From: an uncultured Prevotella sp.
Lineage (GTDB): Bacteria > Bacteroidota > Bacteroidia > Bacteroidales > Bacteroidaceae
Assembly: GCA_946540435.1 (NCBI GenBank)
Contig: CAMNII010000016.1
Span: forward strand, 1 to 47,011
DNA: 47,011 nucleotides
Reading direction: 5' to 3'
A program made the position numbers and the translations under genes. How positions within the stretch are numbered: the stretch's first letter is position 1; each line of letters begins with the position of its first letter. Under the pieces are notes generated by a model that saw only the letters and a list, made by a program, of their open reading frames with translations, did no database searches and was not told where the DNA came from. Shown one piece after another: positions 33,911 through 41,940 of this stretch.

Positions 33911-35734
33911 TTATCGACATGTCAGCGACAGGATTCTGATAGCGCTCTGGGCTACGGGCTCGTCGCAGCCGGCGAGAGGCGGCATACGGTCTTGGTTGGG
34001 TGTCTGCCGGTCGGGCAGGTTGCGGTAGGCTCCTGTCCTGATGCTCAGCCGCTCAACAGTTCTGACGGCGTGCATCAGGGGCAGTGTCGTGGTGCCTACG
34101 GTGCATTCGCCTTTGGTCGCATCCACCGTCAGGCTGATGTCGGTCGGTAGCCCCCGCTGATAGGTTCCCACAGGCAGGGTGTGTCCGTCGGCATACTGTG
34201 CGCTGATGGTTCCCTGTTGCAGCCGCAGACTCACTGCCCGCGTGCCGTGGCGGTCGGTGATGTCGATTTCGAACGGCTCGGTGCCTTCCTCTTCGATGAC
34301 CAGCGACAGGGCGACGTGTGCCTCGTCAGACTCTTGGAAGACGCGGATGGCTCGGGCGTAGTCGTACGGGTCGCGGTCGGTGAGCCAGAGGCCGCTGCCC
34401 CCCTCGCCGATGAATACCGGCGCCCACTGCGAACGGTAGATGTTCCAGTTGGGAACGGGAGCCTGTGCGTCGAGCTTTCGCAGGTCATCGCTGACGGGTC
34501 CGCTCCATGTCGTCTTCACCGGCAGGGGCACGCGACTGACCCAGATGTCTTCTTTGTTGACGCTGTAGGTGAGCCACATGTTGCCGTCAGCGGGTTGCTG
34601 CTCGCCCTCGGTGATGCCGCGAACGTAGCAGGGTCCGAAGTCTTTGTTGATGCCGAAGAAGCGACGCGGCGGCACCTCGCCGTGTACCACCCCTAAGGAG
34701 TCGAAGACGATGCCGTCGTCGCTCGTCACGGTGATGAGCGGATAGCGGTAGGGCTGTGTCTCGATGGGGTTGTAGGCGATGGCGTAGCGTCCGTCCTGTG
34801 TGCGCTGTCCCCATTGTTTTCCGCCGGCCATGATCAGGGTGGGGCAGCGCACCGGTGCCGACCATGTGGCACCATCGTCGTCGCTCAGTGCGGCGAACGA
34901 CCATTTCCACAGTGCCACCGTCTTGCCGTCCTTGCGGTGGTAGTAGCTGGTGGCCTGGACGGTGTTCACCGAGTCTTTCAGCGTATAGAAGCCGTCGAGG
35001 CCCCGGTCTTCGTCGAGCCACTGCAGGGTCTTCAGCTTGTCGGCCAGCAGGGCGTCGCAGGCCTCGCGGAATCCGACATCGCGTGAGCGGGTATAGAAGG
35101 GCAGCGACGTGTTGGATTGGTTCCATCCCGTGTGTGAGGAATAGCGGATGAAGTAGATGGGGCCGAGGGTGCCGTTGGCCTTTACCTCGCGCACCACGCG
35201 TCCGATGCCTCCACGGCCGAAGGGGTCGGGCGAGTGGCCGTAGAAGCCCAGGAGCAGCAGGCGCCCGTTGGGAGCGGTATAGAATCCCATTCGCTGGTGC
35301 ATCATATAGCCGTTGTAGCCCTCAGGGGGGGTGATGCCGGCTTTGGGCGTATAGGGTGGGAAGGCCACTATCGGACGACTCCATGTGCGGCCGTCGGCAG
35401 AGGAGGCGAGGAGCGTCTGTCCGGGAGCCTCATGCTCGTCGGTGGGACTGGAGAGGTATTCCAGGTAGAACCGTCCCTGCCAATAGGTCAGGTTGGGGGC
35501 GTGGTTGTAGGTATGGCCGGTGCCCTCAGCCCATTCTGGATGCGTCTTGTTGGCACGGAGCACCTCGATGTTTTCCGTCCCGATGGCATAGCGGAAACCG
35601 CCCTCGTGCAGACGGGGGTTGCAGACCTCGCCGCCCACATAGGCTACCGGCTCTTCCGCTGAGCCCGTCTGCGCCGCCACATGCGGGCTGCCGGCCGTTG
35701 CCAGTAGCAGTAGAATAATCGTTCGTGTTTTCAT
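33911..35734 (-). CDS. Secreted sialidase-fold (Asp-box) protein
   Basis: A 607-aa exported protein with signal peptide TRTIILLLLATAGSPHVAAQ. Asp-box motifs (SxDxGxxW) mark a six-bladed sialidase-like propeller: SSADGRTW (111-118) and a later SDDDGATWSAPV, with a looser SDDGIVF. The catalytic Arg triad and Tyr of true sialidases cannot be assigned with confidence by eye, so it may be an exo-sialidase or another glycoside hydrolase or lyase with the same fold. The C-terminal 150 residues form a beta domain (VALSLVIEEEGTEPFEIDIT) that may bind carbohydrate. The frame runs up to an ATG at 35758, but the -7 box at 35756-35763 puts that codon in the promoter; 35734 gives the best signal peptide, with 35746 and 35740 as alternatives. 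Confidence 0.8.
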   Translation of the reverse strand: MKTRTIILLLLATAGSPHVAAQTGSAEEPVAYVGGEVCNPRLHEGGFRYAIGTENIEVLRANKTHPEWAEGTGHTYNHAPNLTYWQGRFYLEYLSSPTDEHEAPGQTLLASSADGRTWSRPIVAFPPYTPKAGITPPEGYNGYMMHQRMGFYTAPNGRLLLLGFYGHSPDPFGRGGIGRVVREVKANGTLGPIYFIRYSSHTGWNQSNTSLPFYTRSRDVGFREACDALLADKLKTLQWLDEDRGLDGFYTLKDSVNTVQATSYYHRKDGKTVALWKWSFAALSDDDGATWSAPVRCPTLIMAGGKQWGQRTQDGRYAIAYNPIETQPYRYPLITVTSDDGIVFDSLGVVHGEVPPRRFFGINKDFGPCYVRGITEGEQQPADGNMWLTYSVNKEDIWVSRVPLPVKTTWSGPVSDDLRKLDAQAPVPNWNIYRSQWAPVFIGEGGSGLWLTDRDPYDYARAIRVFQESDEAHVALSLVIEEEGTEPFEIDITDRHGTRAVSLRLQQGTISAQYADGHTLPVGTYQRGLPTDISLTVDATKGECTVGTTTLPLMHAVRTVERLSIRTGAYRNLPDRQTPNQDRMPPLAGCDEPVAQSAIRILSLTCR

Positions 35735-35755
35735 TGTCATTTTCATTATGCCCGA

Positions 35756-35763
35756 CAAAGGTA
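35756..35763 (-). promoter_or_regulatory. Promoter -7 box for the sialidase-fold gene
   Basis: TACCTTTG on the minus strand. Decides against the most upstream ATG of the frame (35758). Confidence 0.62.
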
Positions 35764-35816
35764 CGACTTTTTATCTGTCCGGCAGCATTTTTTTTCGAGA
35801 AAAGTAGTGATAAGGA

Positions 35817-35847
35817 TTGGCTTTTTAATACTTTATTACTAATTTTG
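35817..35847 (+). promoter_or_regulatory. Bacteroidetes-type promoter for murF
   Basis: TTG (35817-35819), 20 bases, TAATTTTG (35840-35847). ATG 35875 is 27 bases downstream. Confidence 0.75.
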
Positions 35848-35874
35848 CAGTCGTAAAAGTCATCATTAGCAGTT

Positions 35875-37179
35875 ATGGACATCAAGAAACTATACCGGAT
35901 ATATCAGGAACACCCCTGTATCACCACCGACAGCCGCCAGTGCCCCGAAGGCAGCATCTTCCTGGCCCTGAAGGGTGCCTCGTTCAACGGCAACCTGTTT
36001 GCCCGCCAGGCCTTGCAGAAAGGCTGTGCCTATGCCATCGTCGACGAGGATGTCGTGACGGCAGCCGACAGTCCGCTGACCGACCAGGAACAGTCCGCCA
36101 TCATCCGCGTCGACGACTGCCTGCAGACCTTCAAGGACCTGGCACGCGAACACCGTCGGCAGTTCCATATCCCCGTCCTCGCCATCACCGGCACCAACGG
36201 CAAGACTACCACCAAGGAGCTCATCGCCGCCGTGCTGCGCGAGAAATACCGAGTGATGGCCACCGAGGGGAACTTCAACAATGATGTCGGTGTGCCGAAG
36301 ACGCTCTTCCGGCTGTTGCCCGAGCACGAGATTGCCGTCGTGGAGATGGGTGCCAGCCACCCCGGCGACATCAAGACCCTGGTCAATACCGCCGAGCCTA
36401 CCCATGGCATCATCACCAATGTGGGACGTGCCCACCTCCTGGGCTTCGGCTCTTTCGAAGGCGTGAAGAAGACCAAGGGCGAACTCTATGACTTCCTGCG
36501 GCAGACCCATGGCACCGTCTTCCTCAACACCGCCGATGCCGACCTGACGGCAATGGCAGCAGGGGTCAGCACGACAGTGCCCTATGAGGAAGGTGCCGTC
36601 GTGGACTGCTCTCCCTTCCTGACGCTACAGTGGAACGGACATACCATCGCCACACAGCTTGTCGGAAGCTATAACCTCCCGAACGTCATGGCTGCCATCA
36701 CCATCGGCCGCCATTTCGGCGTCAGCGAAGACGCCATCTGCAAAGCCCTCACTGCCTATCAGCCGTCGAACAACCGCTCACAGCTCGTACGGGGCAGCCG
36801 CAACACGCTCATCGTCGATGCCTATAACGCCAACCCCACCTCCATGCGCACGGCCCTTGAAAGCTTCGTCATGGTAAAGGCACCGGCGAAGATGGCCATC
36901 CTCGGCGACATGCGTGAGCTCGGCGCCGCCAGCAGCAAGGAGCACCAGCGCATCGTCGACTTCATCGCCGCTCATGCTGAGCAGCTCGGCGAGGTATGGC
37001 TGGTAGGTACGGAGTTCATGACGACTGACACCCGTCTGCGCCGCTTCGCCACCACCGAGGAACTGAAAGACTTCCTGGCCTCGCAGACGCCAACAGGAAA
37101 GACCATCCTGGTGAAAGGCTCCAACAGCATGCGCCTCTTCGAACTGACTGATCTCCTTGCCGGAGATAATGAGAAATGA
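35875..37179 (+). CDS. murF: UDP-MurNAc-tripeptide D-alanyl-D-alanine ligase
   Basis: A 434-aa Mur ligase that adds the D-Ala-D-Ala dipeptide to the peptidoglycan precursor in the cytoplasm, using ATP. Seen: the N-terminal TDSRQCPEGSIFLALKG substrate motif, the P-loop ITGTNGKTTTKE (105-115), NFNNDVGVPKTLFRL, VVEMGASHPGDIK (MurF-type EMGAS), ITNVGRAHLLGFGS and NNRSQLVRGSRNTLIVDAYN with DAYNANPTSM, which is specific to MurF. It stands alone here, not in the dcw cluster, with its own promoter. Confidence 0.98.
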   Translation: MDIKKLYRIYQEHPCITTDSRQCPEGSIFLALKGASFNGNLFARQALQKGCAYAIVDEDVVTAADSPLTDQEQSAIIRVDDCLQTFKDLAREHRRQFHIPVLAITGTNGKTTTKELIAAVLREKYRVMATEGNFNNDVGVPKTLFRLLPEHEIAVVEMGASHPGDIKTLVNTAEPTHGIITNVGRAHLLGFGSFEGVKKTKGELYDFLRQTHGTVFLNTADADLTAMAAGVSTTVPYEEGAVVDCSPFLTLQWNGHTIATQLVGSYNLPNVMAAITIGRHFGVSEDAICKALTAYQPSNNRSQLVRGSRNTLIVDAYNANPTSMRTALESFVMVKAPAKMAILGDMRELGAASSKEHQRIVDFIAAHAEQLGEVWLVGTEFMTTDTRLRRFATTEELKDFLASQTPTGKTILVKGSNSMRLFELTDLLAGDNEK

Positions 37180-37309
37180 GTCAATGAGAAATATTTTTCA
37201 TTTGCGTTTCAATATTAATTACCATTAATCACCTGCTAATCATTCCTGCGTGCAACGCATTCCCTCCCATCTGTTATTTTCATGAGGAGAGAAAAAACGT
37301 GTTCGCAAA

Positions 37310-37341
37310 TTGTTTTTTTTGAAAAAGAAATAGTAACTTTG
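37310..37341 (+). promoter_or_regulatory. Bacteroidetes-type promoter for the 229-aa secreted protein
   Basis: TTG (37310-37312), 21 bases, TAACTTTG (37334-37341). ATG 37390 is 48 bases downstream. Confidence 0.75.
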
Positions 37342-37389
37342 CCACATGGAGTGTTTATATGAACAAAAGAATAAAAAAACTAATAGCTT

Positions 37390-38079
37390 ATGAAAAGACA
37401 AATAACTCTTTTGATGATGGCATTAGTTGCCATTGCCACGTATGCGCAGAAGGATGTAACGACATTTTTAGGAATTCCCGTTGACGGGTTTAAACCTGCA
37501 ATGGAGAAAAAGCTCATAGCAAAAGGTTTTGTGCCTCAAAAAACTGAAAACGATGTCTACTTCGAAGGGGAATTCAATGGTAGCAAAGTAAACGTGTTTA
37601 TTGTTACAAACAATAACAAAGTATGGCGCATCATGCTTGTGGATGTAATAAACCGTAGCGAAGCTGATATCAAGACCCGTTTCAACACACTTGTCAACCA
37701 GTTTAAGAACAACAAGAGATATGTAGATATAGACGAAACCAGTACATTGCCCGACTCAGAGGATATATCCTATGAAATGGCTGTTAACAACAAGATTTAC
37801 GAAGCTACATTCTATCAAGATCTTGATTTTGAAAAGCTGGACACTTTGGCAATGAACGAACAGGTTAGAAAAAAGTTATTAGAAAAGTATACACCTGAAC
37901 AGTTACAGGAACCTACTGATGAAATTTTGGAAAAGGAAGCTATGATTAAAGCATTATTAATGTTAGATTGTTTTTACAAGAAGTCTGTTTGGTTCCGTAT
38001 ACGTGAAACTTATGGCAAGTATTATATAACAATGTTCTATGACAATGAATTTAACCATGCTAATGGCGAAGATTTGTAA
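37390..38079 (+). CDS. Secreted protein of unknown function
   Basis: A 229-aa protein with a signal peptide (LLMMALVAIATYAQ) and a small soluble domain beginning FLGIPVDGFKPAMEKKLIAK, continuing DVYFEGEFNGSKVNVFIVTN. The repeated FLGIPVDG-type opening and the alternation of short strands suggest a small beta/alpha envelope fold seen in many Bacteroidetes hypothetical proteins, but I cannot name a family. Its composition is AT-richer than murF upstream and more like the restriction island downstream. It has its own promoter and a 131-base gap to the restriction gene, so it is probably a separate unit. Confidence 0.75.
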   Translation: MKRQITLLMMALVAIATYAQKDVTTFLGIPVDGFKPAMEKKLIAKGFVPQKTENDVYFEGEFNGSKVNVFIVTNNNKVWRIMLVDVINRSEADIKTRFNTLVNQFKNNKRYVDIDETSTLPDSEDISYEMAVNNKIYEATFYQDLDFEKLDTLAMNEQVRKKLLEKYTPEQLQEPTDEILEKEAMIKALLMLDCFYKKSVWFRIRETYGKYYITMFYDNEFNHANGEDL

Positions 38080-38210
38080 TCATGTAGGGACATTTAGACT
38101 ATGGAATTCCACCGCTAGACCTTAGATAAAATTTTATGAATCTTCGCTTTAGATGAAAGAGAACTTATATAGGCATCAGATAATCAACCTAAAATGATAG
38201 TATATAACAC

Positions 38211-39029
38211 ATGACTGATATAATTAATAAGGAAAGAGCTATTCGCAGTATTGTAAGCAGTGCCGTAAAGTCTTATGCTAATGGCTTTTCTACTCGTCAC
38301 CTCGCAGAAGTTGAGAACGAGAACGGTGTTATTAACATGAAGATTCACAATGTTTTTATTGCTGCTCTTGGCTCTGAAATTCAATACTACTCCGCACTAG
38401 CACGGTCATTGGACAGCTCTCTTGGTAATATGCTCGAAAGTATGGCAATAAGCATAGCCGCATTGAACTACGAAGTGAGTCGGTATGTGGAAGGGACATT
38501 ATATAATGAACAGACCGATTATATTGCAGAACTGCTTGAACAATATAAGAGGAAAGAGAATAGGCGTACTCCCCAAACGGCAGATTATCTGGGCATTTCA
38601 TTAAAAAGAGGTGTTGCCCATACAAAGCGGCACGAAAGTGACTATTATCTTGTCGACATAGAGACTGGCATGCACTACCTTATTGAGCTTAAAATCGGAG
38701 GAGACCTCGACAACAAGAAAGCTCGTTCTGAGAAGGAAGCTCTCTTGGAACAGTATTGTATCCTAACCAACCAACTCGGTTCAGAGGAGAAGGTGAAGAT
38801 ACTGTTCGCAACAGCTTATAACCGCTATGGTGAGGGCAAGCCATGGATACAGGGGCGGGTTCGCCAATTCTTCTCTGACGACGAACTTTGTATTAGCAAG
38901 GATTTCTGGAACCTTGTATGCAAATCAAATGATGGCTACGACATTGTCATTGACGAGTACAAGAAGAATGCACATTATATCAATGATGCACTTGATGAAA
39001 TAAAGGACGCATACCTTCCCAATATTTAA
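38211..39029 (+). CDS. Putative type II restriction endonuclease
   Basis: A 272-aa protein with a PD-(D/E)XK nuclease core: Asp144 in HESDYYLVD and Glu159/Lys161 in YLIELKIGGDLDNKKA, with helices before and after. The whole layout, including GMHYLIELKIGGD and the later KVKILFATAYNRYGEG, recalls the TdeIII group of type II restriction enzymes, but I hold that only loosely because that group is reported to cut GGNCC while the partner here looks like an adenine methyltransferase. It starts after a 131-base gap without a clear promoter box and ends seven bases before the methyltransferase gene, so the two form a restriction-modification operon. The AT-rich composition suggests transfer. Confidence 0.75.
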   Translation: MTDIINKERAIRSIVSSAVKSYANGFSTRHLAEVENENGVINMKIHNVFIAALGSEIQYYSALARSLDSSLGNMLESMAISIAALNYEVSRYVEGTLYNEQTDYIAELLEQYKRKENRRTPQTADYLGISLKRGVAHTKRHESDYYLVDIETGMHYLIELKIGGDLDNKKARSEKEALLEQYCILTNQLGSEEKVKILFATAYNRYGEGKPWIQGRVRQFFSDDELCISKDFWNLVCKSNDGYDIVIDEYKKNAHYINDALDEIKDAYLPNI

Positions 39030-39036
39030 TGAGTAA

Positions 39037-41031
39037 ATGAAAGATCCAAATTGGCACAAATGTGTATTGAGAGCCGATAGCAGGGATGTTATCAAGAAAA
39101 TCCCAGATAATTCCATCGACTTTATTCTAACTGACCCACCATATAACTTGGGACAGCATTCAACCGGTAATATACCATTGCCAGGAAGGTCTGCCATGAA
39201 TAATGACGTAGCTGAGTGGGATATGATTGACTTCAATCCTGAAGAATGGGCTGATGAGTTTATTCGTATACTGAAGCCAACAGGAAATCTTTTTATCTTT
39301 ACTTCTTATAATCAGTTGGGTAGATGGTATAATTGTCTTGACCATAGGTTTGACACATCAAATTTTATGATATGGCACAAGACGAATCCAGCCCCCAAAA
39401 TATTCAAAGCGGGTTTCTTGAATAGTTGCGAAATGATTTTCACATGTTGGAACAAAAAGCACACATGGAATTTCATTTCACAAGCAGAAATGCATAATTT
39501 TATTCAAAGTCCGATATGCATGCCACCAGAGCGGTTGAGTTCTCCCAAACATCCTGCACAAAAACCAGTCTCTATCCTAAAAAAGATGATAGAAATTGCA
39601 TCTAACAAAGGTGATATTATCTTTGATCCTTTTATGGGGGTTGGCTCAACTGGGGTGGCCGCTTTGGAGTTGGATAGACGGTTCATCGGTGTCGAACTCG
39701 ACGAGTCCTACTTTTTGGCGGCAAAAAAACGAATAGAGGACTCTTTGGCAATTAATGATGAGCAAATAAAAATGCCAAAGACATATAAAGTTATAGATGA
39801 AGAGGAGGAGATGAAGGTAAGCGATACAAGTGTTGCATACCAGACGGTTTTTTGGGAATTGGATGATTTCTTCCGTCCGGAACCACATATGTCAATCGCT
39901 ATCCGTCATTTTGCTTCCGGACTCCAGCCACTTCTAAAATGGCCAGGAGGAAAAGAAAAAGAACTGAAATATATTCTTCCAAATATCCCTTCCTTCAAGA
40001 GGTATTATGAACCCTTTGTTGGAGGCGGTTCTGTATTCATGGCAATGACTGCTAATGAATACTTTATCAATGATTTCTCGACAGAGCTCATTACCTTATA
40101 CAATAATATTGCAACTACGAACAAGGATTTCTACTGGTATGCAGAATTAATGGACAAATCATGGAAAAAATGTGTTAAGTTCTTCAATGACAATCGCATT
40201 CTCGTTGATAAATATCTTGAATACAGAGAAGAAAGAATATCAAAAGAAGAACTAAAAACATTTGTCCACAATTTCTGCATAAGCAAGGAGGGTGAAATCT
40301 TGGCTATCTTGGGAAGGGAATTGGCCTCTCTGCCATCTATCATCACGAAGGAAATGGAGACTAACCTTTTCCGCAAGATGTCTCGTATGCGAGAACTTGA
40401 AATAGAGAAGCATTTGCTTCCTGACAAAGACCTTGAGGACAATATAGAAACAGCTATAAAGAGTGCCGTTTATATGAATTACCGCTATCTCTATAATGAT
40501 TATCATATAGCGGACAGCACACCCTCGCTACACAGTGCCCTGTTCTTTTTCATACGCAACTATGCGTACAGTGGCATGTTTAGATATAGCAGTAAGGGCG
40601 AATTTAATGTTCCATATGGGGGAATAGCCTACAACAGCAAACTGATGGCAAAGAAACTTAGTTACTACCGTTCAAAACCCTTGCTTAACCATTTCAAGGA
40701 CACTAAGATATACAACCTTGACTTTGAAGAGTTCCTTAGAAGAACCAACCCTACGGAGGAAGATTTCGTTTTCTTGGATCCACCTTATGATAGTGAGTTC
40801 AGCACCTATGCGCAAAATGCCTTCACAAAGGCCGATCAGGAGAGACTTGCCAACTACATGATTAACGAGTGCCGTGCCAAATGGATGATGATTATAAAGA
40901 ACACCGACTTTATTTACGGTCTCTACAATAAGAAAGGCATCAATATCAGAACTTTTGACAAAGAGTATCTTGTTAGTTTCATGAATAGAAATGACAAGAA
41001 AGTGACTCACTTGCTAATTACCAATTATTGA
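39037..41031 (+). CDS. Fused double DNA methyltransferase of a restriction-modification system
   Basis: A 664-aa protein made of two complete methyltransferases. Residues 1-235: motif IV LTDPPYNLG (32-39) comes before motif I FDPFMGVGSTG (196-206), the beta-class order. Residues 297-664: the Dam/D12 (alpha-class) order, with LLKWPGGKEKELKYILP (motif X), YEPFVGGGSVF (324-334, motif I) and later FLDPPYDSEF (DPPY 581-584). Both DPPY motifs usually mean N6-adenine methylation. A link rich in Glu and Lys joins the halves. Such fusions usually protect the two strands of an asymmetric site, each half modifying one strand. The gene lies seven bases after the nuclease gene. An inverted repeat follows at 41067-41125. 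Confidence 0.9.
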   Translation: MKDPNWHKCVLRADSRDVIKKIPDNSIDFILTDPPYNLGQHSTGNIPLPGRSAMNNDVAEWDMIDFNPEEWADEFIRILKPTGNLFIFTSYNQLGRWYNCLDHRFDTSNFMIWHKTNPAPKIFKAGFLNSCEMIFTCWNKKHTWNFISQAEMHNFIQSPICMPPERLSSPKHPAQKPVSILKKMIEIASNKGDIIFDPFMGVGSTGVAALELDRRFIGVELDESYFLAAKKRIEDSLAINDEQIKMPKTYKVIDEEEEMKVSDTSVAYQTVFWELDDFFRPEPHMSIAIRHFASGLQPLLKWPGGKEKELKYILPNIPSFKRYYEPFVGGGSVFMAMTANEYFINDFSTELITLYNNIATTNKDFYWYAELMDKSWKKCVKFFNDNRILVDKYLEYREERISKEELKTFVHNFCISKEGEILAILGRELASLPSIITKEMETNLFRKMSRMRELEIEKHLLPDKDLEDNIETAIKSAVYMNYRYLYNDYHIADSTPSLHSALFFFIRNYAYSGMFRYSSKGEFNVPYGGIAYNSKLMAKKLSYYRSKPLLNHFKDTKIYNLDFEEFLRRTNPTEEDFVFLDPPYDSEFSTYAQNAFTKADQERLANYMINECRAKWMMIIKNTDFIYGLYNKKGINIRTFDKEYLVSFMNRNDKKVTHLLITNY

Positions 41032-41066
41032 TGAAGACAATAATTGTAGATAGTTAATTAGTTTTT

Positions 41067-41125
41067 TATACAGATATAGGTGGATCCATTTGATAACAAT
41101 TAATGTGTCTACCTATATCTGTATA
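41067..41125. repeat. 15-bp inverted repeat at the end of the restriction island
   Basis: TATACAGATATAGGT (41067-41081) and its exact complement (41111-41125) lie 29 bases apart. No T run follows on either strand, so it is a poor terminator; it could be an element boundary. Confidence 0.72.
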
Positions 41126-41139
41126 CGTCCAGACCTCTC

Positions 41140-41913
41140 TTATACGCAGGTGTATCCGCCGTCGACGGGCAGTGCCACGCCGGTGACATACCGCGACTCC
41201 TCGGTAGCCAGGATGACGACCGACGAGTCCAGCTCGCCCTCCTCACCATAGCGCTCCATGGGGATGACGGACTTGGCGTAGTTGGTGAAATATTCCGTTG
41301 TGAGCGTCTCCTTGGTGAGTGGCGTCATGAAATATCCCGGGCAGATGGTGTTGACGGTGATGCCGTGCTTGCCCCATTCGGCAGCCAGTGCACGTGTGAG
41401 GTTCACCACGCCGCCTTTGGCAGCATGGTAGGGTGAGGCGGGAGCTATCTTGTTGCCTACGAGTCCATACATCGATGCGATGTTGATGACGCGTCCGTAG
41501 CCGTTGGGTATCATGGACTTCTTGGCTACTGCCCTTGCCACGCGGAATGTTCCGAAGAGGTCTATCTGCACTTCGTTCATGAACTGTTCGTCGGAGATGT
41601 CCTCGGCGGGTGCCACGGCTCCTGTTCCGGCGTTGTTGACGACGATGTCAATCTTTCCAAACCGTCCGATGGCTTCGTCAACCATCTTGTCGACGGCAGC
41701 GGTGTCGGTGATGTCGCATTGCAGGGGCATGACATTTACGCCGTAGACGGTTTCTATCTCTTCCTGCACCTCCAGCAGTTTCTCGTATCTGCGGGCGATG
41801 ATAACGAGGTCGGCACCTTGCCGTGCCAGGGCTTTGGCCATCTGTACGCCCAAGCCTCCTGAGCAACCGGTTACTAATGCTACGCGGTTGCTTAAGTCAA
41901 ACATATTGTTCAT
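41140..41913 (-). CDS. Short-chain dehydrogenase/reductase
   Basis: A 257-aa classical SDR. The cofactor loop TGCSGGLG (15-22), NNAG (VVNNAGTGAVAP), catalytic Ser in INIASMYG, YxxxK as YHAAK, and the C-terminal PGYFMTPLTKE and TGVALPVDGGYTCV are seen. The closest familiar pattern is the gluconate 5-dehydrogenase / 3-oxoacyl-reductase group; Arg in IIARRYEKL after the second strand favours NADP(H). It probably acts on a sugar or sugar acid in the cytoplasm. It starts 27 bases after the stop of the GH38 gene upstream on the same strand, so it may process sugars released by that enzyme. Confidence 0.85.
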   Translation of the reverse strand: MNNMFDLSNRVALVTGCSGGLGVQMAKALARQGADLVIIARRYEKLLEVQEEIETVYGVNVMPLQCDITDTAAVDKMVDEAIGRFGKIDIVVNNAGTGAVAPAEDISDEQFMNEVQIDLFGTFRVARAVAKKSMIPNGYGRVINIASMYGLVGNKIAPASPYHAAKGGVVNLTRALAAEWGKHGITVNTICPGYFMTPLTKETLTTEYFTNYAKSVIPMERYGEEGELDSSVVILATEESRYVTGVALPVDGGYTCV

Positions 41914-41940
41914 TGTTTTTATGATTAGGTTTAATTAGGT

